From the NCBI RefSeq assembly GCF_947251645.1, contig NZ_OX366364.1, forward strand, positions 248,001 through 312,000: a stretch of DNA of 64,000 nt, written 5' to 3'. This DNA comes from Wolbachia endosymbiont (group A) of Bibio marci. Its GTDB lineage: Bacteria > Pseudomonadota > Alphaproteobacteria > Rickettsiales > Anaplasmataceae. Made by a program: the position numbers and the translations under genes. The notes beneath the pieces were generated by a model. The model saw only the letters and a program-made list of their open reading frames with translations, was not told where the DNA came from and searched no databases. Positions 1 through 8,680 of this stretch are shown one piece after another (the first letter of the stretch is position 1; every line of letters starts with the position of its first letter).

Positions 1-262
1 TTGCTAACATCAATGCCAGCAATAATATTTGATGAATTCATAATTCCTCCATAATAATAACATATACTGCATTTTCCAGTCTTATATACGAGCCTAAAAG
101 CTCAATCAGTTGTTCGGAACTTTCAGTATAAATTTAAGAGAAGAGAACCTTGCTTTCCAACGGTCCCTATGACCAAGAAAGGAAACGGTTCCTCTTCTCT
201 ATACATCTTTATATTACTGCTTTGTCACACTTACAAAGACTTAATTTCAACATATAAGAAAG
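1..262 (-). mobile_element. IS110-family element, 5' end only (cut by window edge)
   Basis: This stretch is the reverse complement of the leader and first codons of the intact IS110 copy at about 20136-21508. The transposase start codon is at 39-41 on the minus strand and the first 13 codons (MNSSNIIAGIDVS) run off the window. The shared sequence ends at about 262, where a different gene begins, so this marks the outer left end of the element. The leader is about 220 bp without a gene and contains the same nested hairpin (138-199) as the other copy. Whether the transposase is intact cannot be seen. Confidence 0.85.
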
Positions 263-1015
263 AAAATTGTAGCGCTATATGAATTTCTAACAAACGGTGA
301 AAAGTTAGTTCAAGCTGGAATGGCAATGGTAAACATGTTGCTTGTAAAAGGTGTGCATCCGAACGATATAATTTTGGATACTAACTCTCTTGGAGGAGGA
401 ATTGCAGCAGAAGTTTTAAAAAAGTTTGAAAAGCAAGGGATTTATTTAACGCTAATTCATAGTAATTCTTATAGCTCACTTAAGGATGCAACTAATAACT
501 TTCCTCATGGGATAGGGAATTTTTTCATGAGACGGCTTCCTGCAAAATTCTTGAATTTTTGGTTTAATCGTTGCGGATTGGAATTTAATTCACGAGAGAT
601 TATAGAGAATACAAAATGCCCTGTATTAATTGCTGGCAGGAAAGGCGATACTGTAATTCCACAGGAAGCACAACTCGTTGGTAAACTTCCAGATTCATCC
701 ACATCTGACACATCTGAATGGTTTAGATGGAATATAGTACTTGAACACGATCCTCAAAACACGGAGTGTAAGAGCAAAAATATTCATGCTGATCATAAAG
801 AACATTTAGTTTATCGTGAGGATAATGATGATATAACAAAATACACCAGTTACGAAGAAAAAGAAAATAAATTTATTGAAAAAGCACATAAATATTTGTT
901 GAAAGGTGAATTTAATAGAAATTTTAAGCTAAAAGACTACTGTAAAAGTAGTATCTTTGGAAGCTTGACGAAAATAGAACTGAAACCCATCAATGAAAAG
1001 CATATACAAGTTTAA
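263..1015 (+). pseudogene. Alpha/beta-hydrolase-like gene, 5' part removed by IS110
   Basis: The reading frame is open from the IS110 junction, so the first ATG at 320 is internal and the 5' part of the gene is missing. The residues before it (IVALYEFLTNGEKLVQAG) read as normal protein. A nucleophile-elbow-like NSLGGG follows a strand-like IILDT, then VLIAGRKGDTVIP offers an acidic residue and the segment around HADHKEH a histidine, consistent with a Ser-Asp-His hydrolase. The usual glycine two residues before the serine is a threonine here. Related large hydrolases occur in intracellular bacteria, some as secreted proteins; the substrate is unknown. It converges on rsmD with a 4-bp overlap of the 3' ends. 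Probably non-functional. Confidence 0.6.
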
Positions 1016-1560
1016 GTTGATAGAGAAAGAAAAATTATTCTTGCTATACCGTAGGTACGTTCCAAGATTATACTAAAGTTTTTATTGCACTCAAAACCTT
1101 CGTTTTTCCTAATCTCTAGAATTATCAATGCATCATCACTTAACCAGCCTGAGTGAGCTAGTCCATTCAACGTTGATTCAACTAGATTGCTATTGTAAGG
1201 TGGGTCTATAAAAACTACATCGCACTTTGAAATAGGTTGTGGCAATTTGTTAGCACTGCAACAAATTAGCGTGACATTGTCCGTAATTCCAAAATCTTCT
1301 GCTGTTTTTTTAGGCAGTTGCAAATTGTAATAGTCTGAATCTACCATGAATGCATGTTTAGCACCGCGAGAAAGTGCTTCAAATGAAAAAGAGCCACTTC
1401 CGCAAAATAAATCAAGTACATTCAAGTTATAAATAGGTTTTCTCGAAGAAAGTATACTAAATATTGCTTCTCGGACAATGCTCATAGTTGGCCGTGCAGC
1501 CAAATGCTTACCTGTAGTTATTTTTCTTCCGCGATATTTGCCTGCAATGATGCGTAGCAT
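1012..1560 (-). CDS. rsmD: 16S rRNA (guanine966-N2)-methyltransferase RsmD
   Basis: RsmD methylates N2 of G966 in 16S rRNA using S-adenosylmethionine. The 182-residue protein has the family opening MLRIIAGKYRGRKI, the SAM-binding loop VLDLFCGSGSFSFEALSRGA (about residues 48-67) and the catalytic DPPY motif in VVFIDPPYNSNL. Length is normal. It stands alone, converging with the hydrolase remnant on one side and about 110 bp downstream of the end of the vir operon on the other. It could be reached by vir read-through, but no promoter or terminator is clear between them. Confidence 0.93.
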   Translation of the reverse strand: MLRIIAGKYRGRKITTGKHLAARPTMSIVREAIFSILSSRKPIYNLNVLDLFCGSGSFSFEALSRGAKHAFMVDSDYYNLQLPKKTAEDFGITDNVTLICCSANKLPQPISKCDVVFIDPPYNSNLVESTLNGLAHSGWLSDDALIILEIRKNEGFECNKNFSIILERTYGIARIIFLSLST

Positions 1561-1673
1561 ATTAAATAAGCTCCAAAATAATTAATTATTTATACTATAT
1601 GATTAATGTCAATATGGCTTTAGCAGTTTAATAGAGAGAAGCTATCGAGCCGCTTGTAAGAAAAACACAAGAC

Positions 1674-2312
1674 TCATCCGTTATCTTTTTCTGATTTGTC
1701 TGCTGCATTAATTGCTTGACCAATCTCATCTTGTAAATCACCATAACTATTTCCTTCATCGTGATTGATCCCTTCAATTCTGCTTTCTAATTCTAACTTA
1801 ATTATGGTGTTGATTTTATCTATATCATCTAGGAAGCCTTGACATTCTTCATTACTATATTCCTCACCAGATGCCTTTTTTTCGATAAATAGACTTTTAA
1901 ACTCTGCAAGATCAGAATTCTGATCGGTATTTAGTACAACATTTCTCTCTATGAAGCTAAGATCCGACAGCAGTAAGCTAACCTCCAACAGATCTTCACT
2001 TTTCACGCTTTTAAGGTCTTCAAGGCTTTCTAAAATACTAAACACCTTAAACCTTTCTTGTGCAATCTCTTTGTCTTCCTTATCAAATTCAGACAATAAA
2101 CTATGATTATCTACAAATTTCTCACTCAAAGCTTTATTTAACCTAGTGAGGTCGATATTGTTGTCCGGTGTGTTATCTAATAGTAGATCTACTCTCGCCC
2201 TACGCGCATTTAAAATGTCGTCGTAGTCATTTAACTTTATGTTGCCATCATCGTCTTGCTGCAATTTATAATAATCAAGGCCTTTGAAATTTTTATTAGT
2301 CTTCATCTTCAA
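1674..2312 (-). CDS. Hypothetical acidic protein at the end of the virB6 operon
   Basis: A 212-residue, highly charged and acidic protein with no signal peptide or membrane segment. Leu/Glu/Lys-rich stretches (about residues 40-180) suggest a helical, perhaps coiled-coil protein. Its start overlaps the virB6-4 stop (ATGA), so it is translationally coupled and belongs to the operon. I recognise no domain. In Wolbachia a gene of this kind follows the fourth virB6 paralogue, which fits the order seen here. It may be a chaperone, a cytosolic partner of the channel or a substrate; this is inference from position only. Confidence 0.75.
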   Translation of the reverse strand: MKMKTNKNFKGLDYYKLQQDDDGNIKLNDYDDILNARRARVDLLLDNTPDNNIDLTRLNKALSEKFVDNHSLLSEFDKEDKEIAQERFKVFSILESLEDLKSVKSEDLLEVSLLLSDLSFIERNVVLNTDQNSDLAEFKSLFIEKKASGEEYSNEECQGFLDDIDKINTIIKLELESRIEGINHDEGNSYGDLQDEIGQAINAADKSEKDNG

Positions 2313-5300
2313 TCCTCTTCTCCTTTTGCATCTGGTTTCCTCATTGGTTCCGGTAATTTCCTTTTGACCGGTTGATCAAGCTTGTCTTTTTCTGGTTCTC
2401 TCTTGCGTCCTATGGTGTAATCATGAAGCTTATTCAAGAAATCTTGCCTATGCGATTTTGCTCTACAGAGCAGATTACCTTGGTAACCATCTTTTTCTCC
2501 TGTACGGTGGCTAACTCCTATAGAATCAAGGCCATGCTCCCAAGTAAATTTCATAGCATCTTCTATTGTATAGCCCAAATGTGATCCTACATACCCTTTG
2601 TAATATTCTAAATATCTATCAATTCTTCTATGCGCAATATCTTCTTTATCAACTCCAAATGCCCTGTAGATCTTTTCCTCAAGCTTATCGACGTCATTTT
2701 TAGGTGATGTTGCAAACTTTGTTGCTTCAATAGTAGCACCTACAAATTTACGTGGCACATCAATAACGTGTTTCAGCACACCTCCGACTCTTGGTATCCT
2801 GCCTAGTAGATTAGCTGTACCTCCAGCTAGTTGATTAGGGAGCCCAGTAGCAAATTTACCTAGAGACTCAAGTCCTCCACCAATAGCACCTTGCAACATA
2901 TGCTTAGGTAGAGAAATTAACCCCATTAAATTAGTTACTCCAGCCTTTTCAAAAAATTTAAGTAACGGTATCTGAGATAATATACCACCTCCCTGATACA
3001 TACTAGATATATTGTAAACGCTGAATCCACCACCAGCTATACTTGAGCCCATTTGTTGTACGAACTCGCGTAAAGAGAACATTAAAAATGAAAGCAGGAA
3101 TAATACAAAGATTTCCCCTGCATTGATTAAATAACCTCTCTGTATGTCTTGCACCCTTTGGTAATCGCTATTTTCTTGATAATTTTTGCAATCCTCACAA
3201 TCTTTACATTTCTGACAGTATTCACTGTTGGGATCCCTATATAATTTGTGCAAATCCTGTAATTGGCAATGTGGCTCTCGTCTAATAACATCCTGCACCA
3301 AAGACTTTATCTCTCTTTTGAGATCTGGTCTTATGGTACCTTTTCTGTAGTCATCCACTATTTCCCTATAATTTTTACATTTTTCTTCATCTTGCTGAGA
3401 TTGACAGTAAAGCTCTGTTATTTTACTATTCATACCACCTATCTTTTTGTCTATATTATTGATCAGTAATATAATGTCAGCCCTCTCTGATGCATGAGAT
3501 AAACTATTTGTTAAGCGCACTAGATCTTTCTCACTACAGCCATTACTAACTACCATATCACTTTCCGCAATATAGTGGTCTGCTGGATTCTTTTTAGTAC
3601 CAGGAATTGGGTTAAAGAAAGGATAATCTATATAACGAAACCCTTTTTCAATGTAATTCGGTGGAAGAGGGATATACCCAGCACCGCCAGTAAATTTTAT
3701 TGTACCACCTTCTCTGCTTATCTTTTCTATACCTTCTATGTTCTTATCTACGTTCAGCGGAGAAGCTTCTCCAAGAGTGTAAGGTACGAAAATTTGCCCT
3801 GGGGTCCAACCAAAGTACTGCTTATCAACGATACAAAAACCACCAAACACCCATTTTGGAGCACATAACCTTACCTCAAACCATTTATTGTAGCATACAG
3901 TAAAACCTAACTGCCTATAAAAGGTATTCATTATAATGGAAGCCAGTAATGACAAGAGAGTAAATATCATAATCGACTGTAAACAAAAACTGATGCAGAA
4001 TTTTATCCAACCTTCAAATAGACTTTTCAACGGTGAAAATAAAATAGAAATTAGAAACAGTGGCATGATGGCTATAAGAAAAGCTATACCCATAAAACCA
4101 GAGAGGAATATTATGTAAGCATATAAGCACAGCAAGAAATATAAAACTATCCCTATGAAAATTGCCGGTATCATAAGAAGGCTTGCCCACATTTGGTAAT
4201 GTAAAAACGCTGCAAACTTTTTCCAAACAGAGTAAGCAAAAAACTTGTTGAACATGTTCTCCATAAAACCAAACAACTCATCAGTATTTGAATTAGGAGC
4301 AAAGTTAGTAATTATACTTATCAATTGTTCAAGACCTTTGATGAATAAAACGAGAAAATGATCATAGAAAAACCTAAAACTTCCAGGAGATATAAGCACT
4401 ATTACTAGAGTGATTTTCATCATTCTGATGAGCATATCATGCTTAGTTTCTCGTATCATGCCAAAAAGATAAAGAAGCGATGAAATCATTACAAATAGAA
4501 CAAGCAAGGAAAGAACAAAATTGTGAAAGCTCGTATTTTTTTCAGCTATATTTTCGAACATAGCTTGTGCAACTGCAGGATCATTGCTATTAAAATGTTT
4601 TTTGCAATTTTCGTTAATCAATAATACACATTTTAGATAGTTATAAATGTAATCAAAAAACCCAAAACTACTTGGCTGCTGCACTCCACTTAAGAACTCA
4701 AAAGAGTAGCCACCTACATTATCTAAGTAATATCTATCTAATATTTTTACATATATTTTCCATCCCTTTTCTAACTTCATCGTCTTACAATTCCTATCTT
4801 TTAATTTAGTGCTATCTCTGTCTAAAGTAAAAAGTCCATTGTCGCCCTCAGCTGTGGAATTATAACCTAGATGTACAGTAGGATATTGAGGATCGCGCAT
4901 TAATTTTAGATTTTCGTTAGGATCATCTTTCCCCGTTTGAAACAAAAGATAAGCACCATGACCATTGGTAAACCAACATGGAGCACCACGTGATACTGTA
5001 TTTGCGCTATCATCTTCATTAATGCACTTGCAATTTACAGTGCAACTTGCATTAGGATTACTTGAAAATTTTTCTATGCTAGGTTTATAATCATTACAAA
5101 CTAAGTGAAAGTCAGGTAGACTATTATCGCCTGACTTGCCTTCAAATTTAGTTGCATATTTTAACTGCTCCAAGCTCTGCAAGTTATAACTGCCTTTAGA
5201 TTCCTTCTTGTTATTATTACTCCAAGATGTCCATGCACCATTAACTCGCACTTTTAAACTATCTCCATTAGTTTCAAGTCCGGTATCTTCCCACTTCACC

Positions 5301-5545
5301 ACTTGGTTATGGTGAAAACCATAATTAATTTCGCCAGTTTCAGGATCAACAACTTCTCCATTTCCTGGAATAAACGCATCTTGGTCGCTTGAAAAATGAG
5401 CGCTTACTGCAATAGGTTTAGGACCAAAATAGTCAGCAGATATGCACCTTGGAAAAGGCATATCATTCTTACTACAACCTGTGATCAGCATATAAGCTGC
5501 AAGAAGTAATACCCTAAACCAACATTTGCCTAAGCGTGATTGCAT
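2309..5545 (-). CDS. virB6-4: VirB6-family type IV secretion protein (fourth paralogue, lipoprotein signal)
   Basis: A 1078-residue VirB6/TrbL-type inner-membrane protein of the type IV secretion channel. It begins with a lipoprotein signal peptide (basic start, hydrophobic stretch, lipobox LITGC, Cys24). A large extracytoplasmic domain follows, rich in cysteines around residues 150-190. A cluster of membrane segments at about 343-545 is the VirB6 core. A second soluble region holds the cysteine-dense stretch CQKCKDCEDC, then a further membrane segment near 835-850 and a long, charged, proline-containing C-terminal tail. Plain VirB6 proteins are about 300 residues; Rickettsiales copies carry such added domains. 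It lies 90 bp after virB6-3 and overlaps the next gene by 4 bp. Confidence 0.87.
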   Translation of the reverse strand: MQSRLGKCWFRVLLLAAYMLITGCSKNDMPFPRCISADYFGPKPIAVSAHFSSDQDAFIPGNGEVVDPETGEINYGFHHNQVVKWEDTGLETNGDSLKVRVNGAWTSWSNNNKKESKGSYNLQSLEQLKYATKFEGKSGDNSLPDFHLVCNDYKPSIEKFSSNPNASCTVNCKCINEDDSANTVSRGAPCWFTNGHGAYLLFQTGKDDPNENLKLMRDPQYPTVHLGYNSTAEGDNGLFTLDRDSTKLKDRNCKTMKLEKGWKIYVKILDRYYLDNVGGYSFEFLSGVQQPSSFGFFDYIYNYLKCVLLINENCKKHFNSNDPAVAQAMFENIAEKNTSFHNFVLSLLVLFVMISSLLYLFGMIRETKHDMLIRMMKITLVIVLISPGSFRFFYDHFLVLFIKGLEQLISIITNFAPNSNTDELFGFMENMFNKFFAYSVWKKFAAFLHYQMWASLLMIPAIFIGIVLYFLLCLYAYIIFLSGFMGIAFLIAIMPLFLISILFSPLKSLFEGWIKFCISFCLQSIMIFTLLSLLASIIMNTFYRQLGFTVCYNKWFEVRLCAPKWVFGGFCIVDKQYFGWTPGQIFVPYTLGEASPLNVDKNIEGIEKISREGGTIKFTGGAGYIPLPPNYIEKGFRYIDYPFFNPIPGTKKNPADHYIAESDMVVSNGCSEKDLVRLTNSLSHASERADIILLINNIDKKIGGMNSKITELYCQSQQDEEKCKNYREIVDDYRKGTIRPDLKREIKSLVQDVIRREPHCQLQDLHKLYRDPNSEYCQKCKDCEDCKNYQENSDYQRVQDIQRGYLINAGEIFVLFLLSFLMFSLREFVQQMGSSIAGGGFSVYNISSMYQGGGILSQIPLLKFFEKAGVTNLMGLISLPKHMLQGAIGGGLESLGKFATGLPNQLAGGTANLLGRIPRVGGVLKHVIDVPRKFVGATIEATKFATSPKNDVDKLEEKIYRAFGVDKEDIAHRRIDRYLEYYKGYVGSHLGYTIEDAMKFTWEHGLDSIGVSHRTGEKDGYQGNLLCRAKSHRQDFLNKLHDYTIGRKREPEKDKLDQPVKRKLPEPMRKPDAKGEED

Positions 5546-5635
5546 ATCTAAACTTTTTCCAAATACAGAAATAAATTTCTAAAACTTTACTTAAAATATC
5601 TTTTTAATTAGTTACTCCATAACATCATTCATATC

Positions 5636-8600
5636 TTACTCCTCTCCATTCTTGTTTTTAGCTTCATGATCACTAGAATTACTTCTTATTATTTCATCAG
5701 GAATTTCTTGCTTGCCTGATTGTTTTTTAGGTCTATCAGAATCATCACCCGTTGTTCTATCAGAACTTCCTTTAGAATCTTCTTTTTTGTTTGATTGATT
5801 TGGTGTATCAGGCAATCTAGCCTCAATTTTTCCCCGATCTTTACTCATTTTCTGCTTGATACTCTGTATCATACTTTGGGTCTTATCATCAAGGCCAACG
5901 GTTGACAGTATAGCTTGTGATGCGCTACCGGCAACTTTGCTAACACTTTGAGCAACCCCAAAACCAGAGCCGAATAGTGCTTGTGCCATAGTTTCTGATA
6001 TAGAAACAAAAGCTTCCATTGCATTAGCAATAATTAAGTACATAAATGCTTGGATCAGATCTATGGGCAACGCTGCAAAGTGCCCACCAGCCCTTTCTCC
6101 GGTACTTAATGCAACATCAACATTAGTGCCAGGACTGTATCCAAGAGGCAGTATTGATTTCATCAAGCACAGATCATACGATAAGAAATTTACGCTAATT
6201 AAACATTGATAGCATGCAGAAAAATTTGTGAGATTGTATAGAACTGAATACATCAACTGATTTAAAAGAGATAAAGATGAAAATAAAATAACTGGTTGTA
6301 CTGCAACGTGAGCCAGCGTTTTTATCCAGTTATCAAACAAGGGTTTAGTCTGTTGAAATAAAATAAACACGATAAACAAAGGTGTTAATGACAGTAAAAA
6401 CGCTACTAGAACAGTAGATATTACATATTTAAACGTAGCGCTAATAATGCATTTTAAAAACGCAAAAGTAGCGTAGAGTATTGCCAAAAATGCAATAAAG
6501 CCAAAAGGACCAGAGAGCATCAACGATAAAAACTTGAACCAAGTTTCTGCTGTGAATAATACTCCTGCTGTTAAGTCTAAGAATGCAAATTTCTCCTCCC
6601 CTTCCCCTATATAGCCAGAAAAGCTATTAACTAAATAAGTGCTACCATCTACAAAAAGTCTGGATAAAGTTGTACCAAAAAGTTCCCAGCTTCTATCGCT
6701 AAAGGCAAAAGCTATAAATGCTATCTTGAACATTCTTACAATGAAATCAAATTTACTTAGCTGTATTGTTCCAAGCATATAGCCAACGACAGTAAATATA
6801 ACGTATAGAGTAAGCAAAGCTCTTACTCCTTGAAGAAGACCTCTTGCATATCCTTTGTATGAATCTTTAACGCTGTCACCAATTACTTCTTTTTTCATAA
6901 AACCAAATATCTCGTTTATATTTGATGAAATAAAATCATTAATTTTTCTTTTGACAAATAAAGTTACACTATACTTATTGTTTTCGTAATATTTGCCATT
7001 TTTGTCTGTAATGTCATCTTTCTCTACGTTGCTTACATCAATACCAAAATATATCTTCTTAGATTCTCCGTTCTGAAAGTGTTCTCCGCTTATTACATCT
7101 AATATGGTGTACTTACCTTTTCCGTCTACTCTTTCTCCTACCACTTTGAAATCATCAGTTCCCACACCATGCAAATCTTTAGGTGGGTTATCACCCAAAT
7201 ACACATACAGTTTTTCGCCATTAATATATTCACATGATCTAGTCACTTTAACATGGTACCCACCCCTATTAGCTCCATAATTACCATAATCTGCAATGGC
7301 AAGTATCACACTATTACCAGGTGTTATACCTTCTCCATCTATTAGATAATCATAATTTAATTTCAGAGAAAAATCCTCGAAATTATCACTAATTTGCGAA
7401 CACACATTATCCTTTTTCTCTGGAAGACATTGAATACCTTTAGCGGTATTTTGATTGCCAAGATCACCAATTTTTGCAACAAGAGCCTCAGCCCATGAGA
7501 TATCTTTTTCAGTGTTTGATGTAAAATCAACGTTAATCTGCATGGGACCCCCTTTATTTTCTTCTATCCTCTTAAGCTTATCTTCAACTTCTTTAAGGTG
7601 AGAATACATGTCACATTTATTTCCTTTATCATATTTGCTATACCTTATAGAAGAGACGCAATTCTTCTCTTCAGGAAAAGTAGCATTCCATATACCTTCT
7701 TTGTTGTAACATATATTCTGATAGTAACAGTTAAGCTCATAAGAGCTGTACTTTTTTATCTCGTTAAAATCGCAATTTTTTCCGTTGCATAGTCGTTCCA
7801 ACCCTATTTTAGTAGAGTCGTACTTTCTTACCTTGTTAAAATCACAGTCTTTTCCATCACATAACTCATTCAATCCTATTTTAGCGCGGCGTAAATCGAG
7901 CAGTGAACCATATACCCATGGTTCGTTGTCTTTAATATGATATTGATTAAAATGCACCTTATTATCATATGGGGTATACCCATTGCCAACTAGCACTTTG
8001 CTTTCCTTTGCTTTTGTTTTATCAAGAGGTAAAAATTTTATTTTATTTCTCTTTCCATCCTTGCCCTCACAAAAAAATTCTTTTTTCTCGCTAACATTCA
8101 ATATTTCCCTTGCTGGCACTTTTTCACCTCCTTCTTCAGCTCTATAACAATTGTCATCAAAACTGATGCCTTTCCCTCCTGGATTGTCATAATCAATTGT
8201 TATTTTTCTGGGAACTAAGCTAAAGCTTAACTTATCACCAGGACTTACTTTTATTCCAGTGTCTACATAACGTCTATTGCTGCCAAATCCTTTACCGCCG
8301 CACAATTCGTTTTCATTTACGCCTTTTTCATCAACGCCATAATTATTAGGCACATCGTTAATATTTGCAGCTTTACTATAATTTGGTTCTGAGCCATCAG
8401 CACAAAAGCTAGCTGGCACAAGTACTTTCCTTGGATTTTTACCTTCTTTAAGAGGGCAAAAATTTACTGATCCATCGAGGGTGAATTTGATTTCCTCACC
8501 CTTACTAATTACTTGACCAGAATCAACCCAATGAATTTTAACTTCTTCACCAGCTTTATGAACTGGAACATCCACGTTAACACTAGTGTTTCTGCTCTGC

Positions 8601-8680
8601 AACCCAGGTTCGACACAATCCATGTTACAACCAGTGATTGCAAGACACAGTATCAACAATAGTGATCTTTTACTTATCAT
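5636..8680 (-). CDS. virB6-3: VirB6-family type IV secretion protein (third paralogue, lipoprotein signal)
   Basis: A 1014-residue VirB6-family protein. It starts with a lipoprotein signal peptide, MISKRSLLLILCLAITGC, with Cys18 as the likely lipid-bearing residue. Residues of about 19-600 form a large, Cys-containing domain expected outside the cytoplasm. It includes two near-identical 24-residue units (7740-7883) with the pattern KIGLxxLCxGKxCDFN. Membrane segments of the VirB6 core occupy about 620-840, and the last 120 residues are hydrophilic, rich in Ser, Asp and Lys. Its start overlaps the stop of virB6-2 by 4 bp (ATGA), so translation is probably coupled. It should form part of the inner-membrane pore with its paralogues. 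Confidence 0.87.
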   Translation of the reverse strand: MISKRSLLLILCLAITGCNMDCVEPGLQSRNTSVNVDVPVHKAGEEVKIHWVDSGQVISKGEEIKFTLDGSVNFCPLKEGKNPRKVLVPASFCADGSEPNYSKAANINDVPNNYGVDEKGVNENELCGGKGFGSNRRYVDTGIKVSPGDKLSFSLVPRKITIDYDNPGGKGISFDDNCYRAEEGGEKVPAREILNVSEKKEFFCEGKDGKRNKIKFLPLDKTKAKESKVLVGNGYTPYDNKVHFNQYHIKDNEPWVYGSLLDLRRAKIGLNELCDGKDCDFNKVRKYDSTKIGLERLCNGKNCDFNEIKKYSSYELNCYYQNICYNKEGIWNATFPEEKNCVSSIRYSKYDKGNKCDMYSHLKEVEDKLKRIEENKGGPMQINVDFTSNTEKDISWAEALVAKIGDLGNQNTAKGIQCLPEKKDNVCSQISDNFEDFSLKLNYDYLIDGEGITPGNSVILAIADYGNYGANRGGYHVKVTRSCEYINGEKLYVYLGDNPPKDLHGVGTDDFKVVGERVDGKGKYTILDVISGEHFQNGESKKIYFGIDVSNVEKDDITDKNGKYYENNKYSVTLFVKRKINDFISSNINEIFGFMKKEVIGDSVKDSYKGYARGLLQGVRALLTLYVIFTVVGYMLGTIQLSKFDFIVRMFKIAFIAFAFSDRSWELFGTTLSRLFVDGSTYLVNSFSGYIGEGEEKFAFLDLTAGVLFTAETWFKFLSLMLSGPFGFIAFLAILYATFAFLKCIISATFKYVISTVLVAFLLSLTPLFIVFILFQQTKPLFDNWIKTLAHVAVQPVILFSSLSLLNQLMYSVLYNLTNFSACYQCLISVNFLSYDLCLMKSILPLGYSPGTNVDVALSTGERAGGHFAALPIDLIQAFMYLIIANAMEAFVSISETMAQALFGSGFGVAQSVSKVAGSASQAILSTVGLDDKTQSMIQSIKQKMSKDRGKIEARLPDTPNQSNKKEDSKGSSDRTTGDDSDRPKKQSGKQEIPDEIIRSNSSDHEAKNKNGEE

